From: Streptomyces eurocidicus
GTDB taxonomy: Bacteria; Actinomycetota; Actinomycetes; Streptomycetales; Streptomycetaceae
Assembly: GCF_002891295.1 (NCBI RefSeq)
Contig: NZ_LGUI01000003.1
Location: 744,001 to 808,000, forward strand
DNA length: 64,000 nucleotides
Direction of reading: 5' to 3'
The position numbers and the translations under genes were made by a program. Below, piece after piece: positions 47,974 through 55,571 of this stretch (position 1 is the stretch's first letter; each line of letters opens with the position of its first letter). The notes under the pieces are model-generated. The model did not search any database and was not told where the DNA came from. It worked only from the letters and a program-made list of their open reading frames with translations.

Positions 47974-47995
47974 ACCGACCGATCGTTCGGTTCAA
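47974..47995 (-). promoter_or_regulatory. TetR-type operator and -35 region of the paa operon
   Basis: The palindromic core ACCGATCGTTCGGT (47978-47991) fits ACCGnnCGnnCGGT, the form known for PaaR in corynebacteria. It overlaps a -35 hexamer TTGAAC on the minus strand (47995-47990), a good arrangement for repression. Confidence 0.72.
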
Positions 47996-48027
47996 TGGTG
48001 GGCCGCTGCCTCCGAGGGTGTCAAGCC

Positions 48028-48036
48028 TGTGGATAA
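48028..48036 (-). promoter_or_regulatory. isolated DnaA box
   Basis: A perfect TTATCCACA (minus) in the paaA-DUF5819 gap. A single site, so possibly chance, but it is intergenic. Confidence 0.35.
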
Positions 48037-48132
48037 CCCCGGTGCGCTGTGCCGGGCCGGACGGCATCGGTACGGTTCGGGGTGCACGACGACAGGTGGG
48101 AAGACTGGTGACACGCAGGATCGGGGCGGGGT

Positions 48133-48807
48133 ATGGGGCCGGATGACGAGCGCGACGGGCCCGGCGGTGGCGGCGCCGGGGCGACCCGACCGTCGCTTCC
48201 CGCGCGCGTCGCCGTGGCCGCCGGGGCCGCGGTGGTGGCGGTCGCGGCGGCCGTGCACCTGACGATGGTGTTCCTGCATGTGGCGCCGTCGAACACGGTC
48301 AGTAAGCAGCACGCCAAGGCCATTGGCGACTACATCTATCCCGAGTTCGAACAGAACTGGAAGTTCTTCGCCCCCAACCCCCTCCAGCAGAACGTCGCCG
48401 TCCAGGCGCGCGCCGAGCTGCGGGGACCGGACGGCCGCACCACCCTCACCCGCTGGACCGATCTCTCCGCGCAGGACGGTGCCGCCATCCACCACAACCT
48501 TCTCCCCAGCCACGCCCAGCAGAACCTGCTGCGCCGCGCCTGGGACTTCTACACGGGCACGCACGACGTGCGGGAGCGCCCCAACGGGCTCCGCGGCAGC
48601 CTGTCCGAGGAGTACATACGCCGGATCGCCGTGGCCCGGCTGAGCGGCCAGGAGGGCCGCCCGGTCCAGCGCGTACAGGTGCGGTCCGTGACGACGGTCG
48701 TCGCACCGCCGCCCTGGAGCGACGAGAAGGGCGGCGGCAAGCCGTCCTACCGGACCCTGGCCTGGTGGCCCGTGGCGACCGCGGACCTCCCGGAGGCGAA
48801 CCGGTGA
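48133..48807 (+). CDS. DUF5819 family membrane protein
   Basis: 224 residues with an N-terminal membrane helix ([27 protein letters not shown]) and an extracytoplasmic domain containing [15 protein letters not shown] (aromatic-rich family core) and [21 protein letters not shown]. The gene overlaps the HTTM gene by 4 bases (GTGA), the standard pairing of these families in Streptomyces. Function is unknown; the partner's gamma-carboxylase-like domain suggests a joint membrane complex. Confidence 0.82.
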   Translation: MGPDDERDGPGGGGAGATRPSLPARVAVAAGAAVVAVAAAVHLTMVFLHVAPSNTVSKQHAKAIGDYIYPEFEQNWKFFAPNPLQQNVAVQARAELRGPDGRTTLTRWTDLSAQDGAAIHHNLLPSHAQQNLLRRAWDFYTGTHDVRERPNGLRGSLSEEYIRRIAVARLSGQEGRPVQRVQVRSVTTVVAPPPWSDEKGGGKPSYRTLAWWPVATADLPEANR

Positions 48808-50027
48808 GCACGCTCAGGACACCCCTCGCCGCCCTCACGCGCGGCTTCGACCGCGTCACCGGCACCTCGCTCGGCCGCTACCAGACGGCCGTCATCCGGA
48901 TCGGGCTCTCCTTCACCTGGCTCTGCTTCCTGCTCCGCGAATGGCCCGACCGCCATGAGCTGTACGGGCCCGACGGGCCCTGGAGCTGGGACATGGCCCG
49001 CCGGCTGATCGCCGACAACCACTCCTTCACCGTCCTGATGTGGTCCGACAGCACGTTCTGGTTCGAGTGCGTCTACGCCGGCGCCCTGGTCTCCAGCGCC
49101 CTGCTGATGCTCGGCTGGCGCACCCGGACCATGTCGGTGCTCTCCATGATCGGCGTGCTGTCCCTGCAGAACCGCAGCGTCTTCCTCGGGGACGGCGGCG
49201 ACAACGTCATCCATCTGATGGCCCTCTACACCGTCCTCACCCGTTGCGGCCTGGTGTGGTCCCTCGACGCCCGCCGCGCCCGGCGCCGCGGCCAGGACCC
49301 GGCCGCGGGCCCGGACGTCACCGGCATCGTGCTGTGGGCGCTCTGCGGTCTCGCGCTGATCGCCGCGCAGCTCTTCGGCGGTACGGGGCTGTCCTGGACC
49401 ACCGACGGCCCGCTGCCCGGCCTCGGCTGGGCGACCGCGCTGTGGGGGCTGTGGCTCGTCCAGGGCGTGTGGTGGGCCGTGTGCCGCTACGCGCCGGGCG
49501 AGCCCCGCACCGTCCTCGACGCCTTCGCCCAGCTGGCCCACAACGCCGCCCTGTTGGTGATCATGGTCGAGGTCTGCCTGATCTACGCCACGGCCGGCTG
49601 GTACAAGATCCAGGGCTCGCGCTGGCAGGACGGCACCGCGCTCTACTACCCGCTGCACCTCGACTACTTCTCGCCCTGGCCCGAGCTCTCGCACGCCCTC
49701 GCCGGCAACGGCCTCATGGTGCTGCTGCTCAGCTACGGCACGGTCGCCGTGCAGGTCGCCTTCCCCTTCACCCTGCTCAACCGGCGGGTCAAGAACGTCC
49801 TGCTCGCGCTGATGATGGCCGAGCACCTGGGCATCGCCGTCACCCTCGGCCTGCCCTTCTTCTCCCTCGCGATGATCGTGGCGGACGCGGTCTTCCTGCC
49901 CACCGGCTTCCTGCGCCGCGTGGGCGAGCTCACCGGCCGCGCCCGGGACCGGGTGCTCCCCGCCCGGAGGAAGACCCTCCCGCCCCAGCGGGAGGACGAG
50001 ACCGCCTCCCGCACTCTCGTAGGCTGA
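48804..50027 (+). CDS. HTTM-domain membrane protein (vitamin K-dependent gamma-carboxylase-like)
   Basis: 407 residues of the HTTM (horizontally transferred transmembrane) family related to the membrane domain of gamma-carboxylase. At least six to eight hydrophobic helices are visible, including VIRIGLSFTWLCFLLREW, IGVLSLQNRSVFLGDGGDNVIHLM and LLVIMVEVCLIYATAGWYKIQGSRWQDGTALYYPLH. The GTG start overlaps the DUF5819 stop. Bacterial HTTM proteins have no assigned reaction in most cases. A C-terminal Arg-rich tail lies on the cytoplasmic side. Confidence 0.87.
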   Translation: MSTLRTPLAALTRGFDRVTGTSLGRYQTAVIRIGLSFTWLCFLLREWPDRHELYGPDGPWSWDMARRLIADNHSFTVLMWSDSTFWFECVYAGALVSSALLMLGWRTRTMSVLSMIGVLSLQNRSVFLGDGGDNVIHLMALYTVLTRCGLVWSLDARRARRRGQDPAAGPDVTGIVLWALCGLALIAAQLFGGTGLSWTTDGPLPGLGWATALWGLWLVQGVWWAVCRYAPGEPRTVLDAFAQLAHNAALLVIMVEVCLIYATAGWYKIQGSRWQDGTALYYPLHLDYFSPWPELSHALAGNGLMVLLLSYGTVAVQVAFPFTLLNRRVKNVLLALMMAEHLGIAVTLGLPFFSLAMIVADAVFLPTGFLRRVGELTGRARDRVLPARRKTLPPQREDETASRTLVG

Positions 50028-50031
50028 GGGC

Positions 50032-50790
50032 ATGACCGAGGACGAAGCCGTGGCCGCCGTGCGGCAGTGGGGCGAGGCCGCCCCCGACGCCGTACTGCTC
50101 GACGGCTTCCACGCCCTGAAGCACGCCCTGCGCTTCGGCGCGGACGTGCGCCTGGCGGTCACCGCGGACAAGAAGGCGGCGCTGGCCCTCGCTGAACAGC
50201 TCGCCGACGACCTCACCGGGACGCTCGACGAGCGGCTGGTCGAGATCCCCGCACGGACCCTGCGGGAGCTGCTGCCCCGTGTGCACCCCACCGGGGTGGC
50301 CGCCCTGGCGGCCAGGCCCGCCCGCCGGGCCAACCTCGACGCCCTTTCCCGGGCGCCTCGGCAGGCCCCGGTGGTCGTCCTGGACAACCCCCGCAACCTC
50401 GGCAACGTGGGCGCCGTGATCCGGCTCGCCGCCGGCTTCGGCGCCACGGGTGTGGTCACCACCGGCGACCTCGACCCCTGGCACCCGAACGCCGTACGGG
50501 CGGGCGCCGGCCTGCACTACGCCACGGCCGTCGAGCACCTGCCGCTGCCCGAACTTCCGCCCGGCCCGCTGTATGTGCTGGATCCGGAGGGCGACGACAT
50601 CCGGTCCGTCACCCTCCCCGACGACGCCCTGATCGCCTTCGGCTCCGAGCGGCACGGGATCTCCCCCGAGCTGCGGGAGAGGGCGACCCGGCTGGTCGCC
50701 CTTCCCATGCGGCCCCAGGTGTCGAGCTACAACCTCGCCACGAGCGTCGCCATGGCGCTCTTCCACTGGGGCGGACCGGCCCCGGTCTAG
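50032..50790 (+). CDS. TrmH/SpoU-family RNA methyltransferase
   Basis: 252 residues: an N-terminal substrate-binding domain (about 1-105) and a C-terminal SPOUT domain with the trefoil-knot motifs NPRNLGNVGAVIR, FGSERHGISPEL and LPMRPQVSSYNLATSVAMALF. It 2'-O-methylates a tRNA or rRNA nucleotide; the target cannot be read from the sequence. It starts 4 bp after the HTTM gene and abuts the convergent paaN stop with no gap. Confidence 0.92.
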   Translation: MTEDEAVAAVRQWGEAAPDAVLLDGFHALKHALRFGADVRLAVTADKKAALALAEQLADDLTGTLDERLVEIPARTLRELLPRVHPTGVAALAARPARRANLDALSRAPRQAPVVVLDNPRNLGNVGAVIRLAAGFGATGVVTTGDLDPWHPNAVRAGAGLHYATAVEHLPLPELPPGPLYVLDPEGDDIRSVTLPDDALIAFGSERHGISPELRERATRLVALPMRPQVSSYNLATSVAMALFHWGGPAPV

Positions 50791-52494
50791 CTACGCCTGG
50801 CGGCGCACCTCGACGGTGCGGAACCGGGTGGCCACGAACGCTCCGTCGCACAGCGCGGCATTGGCCGAGGGGTTGCCGCCCGAGCCGTGGAAGTCGGAGA
50901 AGGCGGCCGTCTGGTTCACATACACCCCACCGGTGAGGTTCAGGGAGAGCTGGGCGCACTCCTCCAGGCACGCCTCCTCGATCAACCGCTCGACCTCCGG
51001 CGACGTGGTGTACGCGCCGACGGTCATGGCGCCCTGCTCCCGCACCGTGCGGCGCAGCAGCTCCACGGCGTCGGCCGCCGAGTCGACGGCGACGGCGAAG
51101 GACACCGGCCCGAAGCACTCGGAGAGATAGGCCGCCTCGGAGTCGGGCTTGGCGCCGTCCAGCTTCACGATCACCGGCGTACGGACCGTGGCGCCGGGGA
51201 AGTCGGGGTTGGCGACCGTCCGGGAGGCCAGGGCGACCTCGCCGAGCTGGGCGGCGGCGTCGATCCGCTCCTTGACCTGGGGGTTGACGATGGCGCCCAG
51301 CAGGGCGTTGGCCCGGGCGTCGTCACCCAGCAGGCCCTCGACCGCGGCGGCCAGATCGGCCACCACCTCGTCGAAGGTCCTGGGGCCGGCGTCGGTGGCG
51401 ATGCCCCCGCGCGGGATGAGGAAGTTCTGCGGGGTGGTGCACATCTGGCCGCTGTAGAGCGACAGGGAGAAGGCGAGGTTGCTCAGCAGGCCCTTGTAGT
51501 CGTCGGTCGATTCGATGACGACCGTGTTGACACCGGCCTTCTCGGTGAAGACCTGCGCCTGACGGGCATGGGCCTCCAGCCAGTCGCCGAAGGCGGTGGA
51601 GCCGGTGTAGTCGACGATGCGGATCTCCGGGCGCACGGCCAGCGACTTGGCGATGCCCTCGCCGTCCCGCTCGGCGGCCAGGGCCACCAGGTCGGGGGAG
51701 AATCCCGCCTCGCGCAGCACCTCGCGGGCGATCCGCACCGTGAGCGCGAGCGGCAGCACGGCGCGGGGGTGCGGCTTGACCAGGACGGCGTTGCCGGTGG
51801 CCAGGGAGGCGAACAGACCGGGGAAGCCGTTCCAGGTGGGGAAGGTGTTGCAGCCGATGAGGAGAGAGACGCCGCGCGGCACGGGCGTGAACTCCTTGCG
51901 GAGCTCCAGGGGATCCCGCTTGCCCTGCGGCTTGGACCACTCGGCCGCGGCCGGGGTGCGCACCTGCTCGGCGTAGGCGTAGGTGACGGCCTCGAGGCCG
52001 CGGTCCTGGGCGTGCGGACCACCGGCCTGGAAGGCCATCATGAACGCCTGGCCGCTGGTGTGCATGACGGCATGGGCGAACTCGTGCGTGCGGGCGTTGA
52101 TCCGGGTCAGGATCTCCAGACAGACCGCGGCCCGCGCCTCCGGGCCCGCCTCGCGCCACTGCGGCATGGCCGCGCGCAGGGCCGGCAGCAGGACGTCGGC
52201 GTCGGCGTGCGGATACTCGATGCCCAGCTCCGGGCCGTAGGGCGAGACTTCGGAGCTCGCCCAGCCGTCCGCGCCGGGCTGGTCCAGCTCGAAGCGCCGG
52301 CCGCGCAGCGCCTCGAAGGCGGCCTGCCCCTCGGCCGCGCTCAGGCTCCCGGGCACGGCGCCCTCCGCCCCGTACGCCTTCGGGTGCTCGGGGAAGGGGG
52401 ACCAGTAGGCGCGCGAACGGATCGCGTCCAGTGCCTGGTCGAGGGTAGGGCGGTGCTTCTCGATCAACTGGGCGGTGGTGAGTCCGGCGGTCAC
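50791..52494 (-). CDS. paaN: phenylacetic acid degradation protein PaaN (aldehyde dehydrogenase family)
   Basis: 567 residues of the aldehyde dehydrogenase superfamily, PaaN branch, which oxidises the semialdehyde formed after ring opening of the phenylacetyl-CoA epoxide. The catalytic Cys is in LYSGQMCTTPQNFLIP, with VVIESTDDYKGLLSNLAFSL and YTGSTAFGDWLEAHA around the active site. I start at the GTG at 52494 (VTAGLTTAQLIEKHRPTL) with AAGGAG upstream. No separate hydratase domain of the PaaZ type is fused to it; that step must be supplied elsewhere. It is divergent from the PaaH-type gene across 178 bp. Confidence 0.92.
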   Translation of the reverse strand: MTAGLTTAQLIEKHRPTLDQALDAIRSRAYWSPFPEHPKAYGAEGAVPGSLSAAEGQAAFEALRGRRFELDQPGADGWASSEVSPYGPELGIEYPHADADVLLPALRAAMPQWREAGPEARAAVCLEILTRINARTHEFAHAVMHTSGQAFMMAFQAGGPHAQDRGLEAVTYAYAEQVRTPAAAEWSKPQGKRDPLELRKEFTPVPRGVSLLIGCNTFPTWNGFPGLFASLATGNAVLVKPHPRAVLPLALTVRIAREVLREAGFSPDLVALAAERDGEGIAKSLAVRPEIRIVDYTGSTAFGDWLEAHARQAQVFTEKAGVNTVVIESTDDYKGLLSNLAFSLSLYSGQMCTTPQNFLIPRGGIATDAGPRTFDEVVADLAAAVEGLLGDDARANALLGAIVNPQVKERIDAAAQLGEVALASRTVANPDFPGATVRTPVIVKLDGAKPDSEAAYLSECFGPVSFAVAVDSAADAVELLRRTVREQGAMTVGAYTTSPEVERLIEEACLEECAQLSLNLTGGVYVNQTAAFSDFHGSGGNPSANAALCDGAFVATRFRTVEVRRQA

Positions 52495-52597
52495 GGCTGA
52501 CCAACTCCTTGTCGAGCTGGGCTCGGATGAGGCGGCAGGCTTCGGGAACAGGGGTCGGGCGACAGGCTTCGGAGGCCACGAGCACCCCCCGGTAGAT

Positions 52598-52627
52598 ACA
52601 GTAACCGAACGATCGGTCGGGACAAGG
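52598..52627 (-). promoter_or_regulatory. possible paaN promoter with embedded TetR-type operator
   Basis: TTGTCC (minus, 52627-52622), an 18-base spacer and TACTGT (52603-52598). The palindrome ACCGAACGATCGGT (52604-52617) lies inside the spacer. The same 17 bases occur at the paaA promoter on the opposite strand. Confidence 0.6.
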
Positions 52628-52641
52628 GGGCCCGGCGAACC

Positions 52642-52650
52642 TGTGGACAA
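52642..52650 (-). promoter_or_regulatory. isolated DnaA box
   Basis: A perfect TTGTCCACA (minus) in the paaN-paaH gap, 25 bases after the TetR-type palindrome and 23 bases before the paaH start. Confidence 0.4.
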
Positions 52651-52672
52651 CTCATCGGGGAGGATCACCGGC

Positions 52673-54193
52673 ATGACCGCAATCGAGCTGGGACGTACCG
52701 TCGCCGTCGTCGGCACCGGCACCATGGGCCAGGGGATCGCCCAGGTCGCCCTCGTGGCCGGACACCCCGTACGCCTGTACGACGCGGCGGAGGGCCGCGC
52801 CGCCGAGGCCGCGCGGGCCATCGGCGCACGCCTCGACCGCCTCGTGGAGAAGGGCAGGCTCGACGCCGCCGGCCGCGACGCGGCCCGCGCCCGCCTGCAC
52901 CCGGCCACCAGTACGGCCGAACTCGCTGACTCCGCACTCGTCATCGAGGCGATTCTGGAGCAACTCGACGCCAAGCAGAAGCTGTTCGCCGAGCTGGAAT
53001 CAGTCGTTCCGGACGACTGCCTGCTCGCCACCAACACATCCTCCCTGTCGGTCACCGCTGTCGCGGGAGCCCTGCGCCTGCCCGGCCGTTTCGTCGGCCT
53101 GCACTTCTTCAACCCCGCGCCGCTGCTGCCGCTCGTGGAGGTCGTCCAGGGCCACGCGACCGACCCGGCCGCCGCCGATCGCGCCCAGGCCACCGTGGCC
53201 GCCTGGGGCAAGACGCCGGTGCGGTCCGCGGACACCCCCGGGTTCATCGTCAACCGCGTCGCCCGGCCCTTCTACGCCGAGGCGTTCCGGCTCCTGGAGG
53301 AGCGCGTCGCCGACCCGGCCACTCTCGACGCCGTACTGCGCGAGTGCGGCGGCTTCGCCATGGGCCCGTTCGAACTGACCGACCTCATCGGCCAGGATGT
53401 GAACGAAGCCGTCACCCGTTCGGTCTACGACTCCTTCTTCCAGGACCCGAAGTTCAGGCCCTCGCTCGCCCAGCGGCGCCTGGTGGAGGCCGGTTTGCTC
53501 GGCCGCAAGTCGGGCCGCGGCTGGTACGACCACGCCGACGGCGCCGAGCGCCCCGCCCCGCACACCGCGGAGCCCGCGCCCGCGCCCGCGTCGGTGGTCG
53601 TCCACGGGACGCCGGCCGGCCCGGCCGCGGTCCTGCGCGAGATGATCGAGGAAGCGGGCGTCAAGGTCACCCACGACCGCGCGCCGGGGGCGTCCGGGTG
53701 GTCCGTCCGGCTGCCCGGCGGCGCCCGCCTCGTGCTGACCGGCGGCCACGTCGCCACGGGCGACACGGACGAACCGCTCATCCGCTTCGACCTCGCCCTC
53801 GACTACCGGGCGGCGACCCGCATCGCCCTCGCGCCCTCGCACCGCGCCACCCCCGAGCAGGTGCGGGAGGCGGTCGGCCTCTTCCAGGCGCTCGGCAAGA
53901 AGGTCAGCGTCGTCGACGACGTGCCCGGCCTGATCGTCGCGCGCACCGTGGCCATGATCGTCGACTTCGCGGTCGACGCCGCCGCCCGCGGGGTCGCGAG
54001 CCCCGAGGACGTCGACACCGCCATGCGGCTGGGCGTGAACTACCCGGGCGGCCCGTTCGAGTGGACCGAGCGGCTCGGCGCACACTGGCTGTGGGGCCTC
54101 CTGGACTCCATGCACCACCAGAGCCCCGGCGGGCGCTACGCGCCGTCCTGGGCGCTCAGGCGCCGTGCGGACATCGAACGACAGGTGCTCTAA
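52673..54193 (+). CDS. paaH: 3-hydroxyacyl-CoA dehydrogenase, PaaH type
   Basis: 506 residues: N-terminal Rossmann domain (VAVVGTGTMGQGIAQVALVAGH), the catalytic-domain block NTSSLSVTAVAGALRLPGRFVGLHFFNPAPLLPLVEVV in two parts, and two C-terminal dimerisation domains (VNRVARPFYAEAFRLLEE and the second copy near LGVNYPGGPFEWTERLGAHW). The double C-terminal domain and length of about 505 match PaaH, which oxidises a 3-hydroxyadipyl-CoA-type intermediate. The ATG at 52673 has GGGGAGG upstream. Divergent from paaN and followed by the TetR gene. Confidence 0.9.
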   Translation: MTAIELGRTVAVVGTGTMGQGIAQVALVAGHPVRLYDAAEGRAAEAARAIGARLDRLVEKGRLDAAGRDAARARLHPATSTAELADSALVIEAILEQLDAKQKLFAELESVVPDDCLLATNTSSLSVTAVAGALRLPGRFVGLHFFNPAPLLPLVEVVQGHATDPAAADRAQATVAAWGKTPVRSADTPGFIVNRVARPFYAEAFRLLEERVADPATLDAVLRECGGFAMGPFELTDLIGQDVNEAVTRSVYDSFFQDPKFRPSLAQRRLVEAGLLGRKSGRGWYDHADGAERPAPHTAEPAPAPASVVVHGTPAGPAAVLREMIEEAGVKVTHDRAPGASGWSVRLPGGARLVLTGGHVATGDTDEPLIRFDLALDYRAATRIALAPSHRATPEQVREAVGLFQALGKKVSVVDDVPGLIVARTVAMIVDFAVDAAARGVASPEDVDTAMRLGVNYPGGPFEWTERLGAHWLWGLLDSMHHQSPGGRYAPSWALRRRADIERQVL

Positions 54194-54195
54194 TC

Positions 54196-54786
54196 ATGAC
54201 CATGGCCAAGCGCGACACCTACACGCCCGAATCGCTGCTCGCGGTCGCCGTCCAGGTGTTCAACGAGCGGGGCTACGACGGCACGTCCATGGAGCACCTC
54301 TCCCGGGCGGCCGGCATCTCCAAGTCCTCCATCTACCACCATGTGAAGGGCAAGGAGGAGCTGCTGCGGCTCGCGATAAGCCGCGCGCTGGACGAGCTCT
54401 TCGCCGTCCTGGACGAGCCCCGCGCCGTCGAGGGACGGTCCGTCGACCGGCTGGAGCACGTCACCCGGCGCACCGTGGAGGTGCTGATGGCCGAGCTGCC
54501 CTATGTGACGCTGCTGCTGCGCGTCCGGGGCAACACGGATACCGAGCGCTGGGCCATGGAGCGCCGCCGCGAGTTCGACCACCGGGTCGCCGAACTGCTC
54601 AAGCAGGCGGCGGCCGACGGCGACCTCCGGGAGGACGTCGATGTGCGGCTGGCGACCCGGCTGCTCTTCGGCATGATCAATTCCGTGGTCGAGTGGTACC
54701 GGCCGGGCCGCGGCGGCTCCACGAGCGACGAGGTGGCCGACGCGGTGGTCCGTACGGCCTTCGCGGGGCTGCGTACGTACCGCTAG
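54196..54786 (+). CDS. paaR: TetR-family regulator, probable PaaR
   Basis: 196 residues: N-terminal TetR HTH (VFNERGYDGTSMEHLSRAAGISKSSIYHHVKGKEELL in two parts) and a helical ligand domain. It starts 2 bp after the paaH stop, so it is cotranscribed with paaH. The palindrome ACCGnnCGnnCGGT or a one-base variant occurs upstream of paaA, paaH/paaN and the dehydrogenase operon; this is the nearest TetR protein and probably binds them, perhaps with phenylacetyl-CoA as inducer. The name paaR is inferred from context, not from a unique sequence signature. Confidence 0.82.
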   Translation: MTMAKRDTYTPESLLAVAVQVFNERGYDGTSMEHLSRAAGISKSSIYHHVKGKEELLRLAISRALDELFAVLDEPRAVEGRSVDRLEHVTRRTVEVLMAELPYVTLLLRVRGNTDTERWAMERRREFDHRVAELLKQAAADGDLREDVDVRLATRLLFGMINSVVEWYRPGRGGSTSDEVADAVVRTAFAGLRTYR

Positions 54787-54825
54787 CCGCCGCTCCGGAA
54801 GGCGCCCGCCCGCATGCCGCGCCAC

Positions 54826-54857
54826 GAGGCCCCTGGGACACCCGTCCCGGGGGCCTC
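54826..54857. terminator. terminator between paaR and the Lrp-type gene
   Basis: GAGGCCCCTGGGA pairs with TCCCGGGGGCCTC (one T-G pair) around a 6-base loop. It lies between convergent genes and overlaps the end of the Lrp gene by 2 bases. Confidence 0.7.
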
Positions 54858-55389
54858 AGCGGTCCCCGGGCCCGACCGGCGCCCCTGGGGCCGTGCCGCC
54901 CGGGCCGCCCTCCTGGAGGTCGGTCTCCTCGAAGACCAGCAGCGTGCGGGTGCTGAGCACCTCCTCCATGGCCTGGATACGCGTCAGCACCAGCTCGCGC
55001 AGGGCGCGGTTGTCCTTGGCGTGCACCAGCAGCAGCACGTCGAAGTCCCCGCTCACCAGGGCGATGTGCGCGGCGCCCGGCAGCGCGCGGAGCTTCTCGC
55101 GGACCGATCGCCAGGAGTTCTGCACGATCTTCAACGTGATGTACGCCGAGGCCGTCTGGCCCGCCCGCTCCTGGTCGATGCGGGTGCTGAAGCCCCGGAT
55201 CACCCCGTCGTCGATCAAGCGGTTGATCCGCGCGTAGGCGTTGGCGCGCGAGACGTGCACCCGCTCGGCCACGGACCGTATCGACGCACGGCCGTCGGAC
55301 CGGAGCATGCGCAGGATCGCGCGGTCGATCTCGTCCAGCGGCCGCGCGGGCGGCCTGTCGCCCGCGAAGGCCATCTGTTCGTCCGGCAT
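54856..55389 (-). CDS. bkdR: Lrp/AsnC-family regulator (BkdR-like)
   Basis: 177 residues: N-terminal HTH (LRSDGRASIRSVAERVHVSRANAYARINRLIDDGVI) and a RAM ligand-binding domain (SGDFDVLLLVHAKDNRALRELVLTRIQAMEEVLSTRTLLVF, in parts). I take the ATG at 55389 (MPDEQMAFAGDRPP); an earlier in-frame ATG at 55425 adds 12 residues. It is divergent from the dehydrogenase E1 alpha gene, the place of BkdR, an Lrp-type regulator of branched-chain keto-acid dehydrogenase genes in Streptomyces. Ligand probably a branched-chain amino acid or keto acid. Confidence 0.85.
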   Translation of the reverse strand: MPDEQMAFAGDRPPARPLDEIDRAILRMLRSDGRASIRSVAERVHVSRANAYARINRLIDDGVIRGFSTRIDQERAGQTASAYITLKIVQNSWRSVREKLRALPGAAHIALVSGDFDVLLLVHAKDNRALRELVLTRIQAMEEVLSTRTLLVFEETDLQEGGPGGTAPGAPVGPGDR

Positions 55390-55434
55390 GCCGCCCCGCC
55401 TCCCCCTCATGGACGCCCTGTCCATATCTCAGGC

Positions 55435-55456
55435 TGTGGAGAACCGTTTGTCCACA
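55435..55456. promoter_or_regulatory. pair of DnaA boxes in the bkdR-bkdA gap
   Basis: TTCTCCACA (minus, 55435-55443) and a perfect TTGTCCACA (plus, 55448-55456), 4 bases apart in opposite orientation. A weaker CTGTCCATA lies at 55418-55426. No coding overlap beyond the start region of bkdR. Confidence 0.6.
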
Positions 55457-55490
55457 GGCTTGGGCCGCCTGTAGCCAAAAAGTGCTGACG

Positions 55491-55504
55491 ACCGAACAAT
55501 CGGT
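55491..55504 (+). promoter_or_regulatory. TetR-type palindrome upstream of the dehydrogenase operon
   Basis: ACCGAACAATCGGT: same outer arms as the sites at 47978 and 52604, with one base changed in the centre (CA for CG). It lies 67 bases upstream of the E1 alpha start. Confidence 0.6.
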
Positions 55505-55571
55505 AGGGAGGGAGCGCGGCCGCCAAGTGCCGCGTGCCCGGTCAAGCCCGTCCCAAAAGGAGGTGCTCGTC

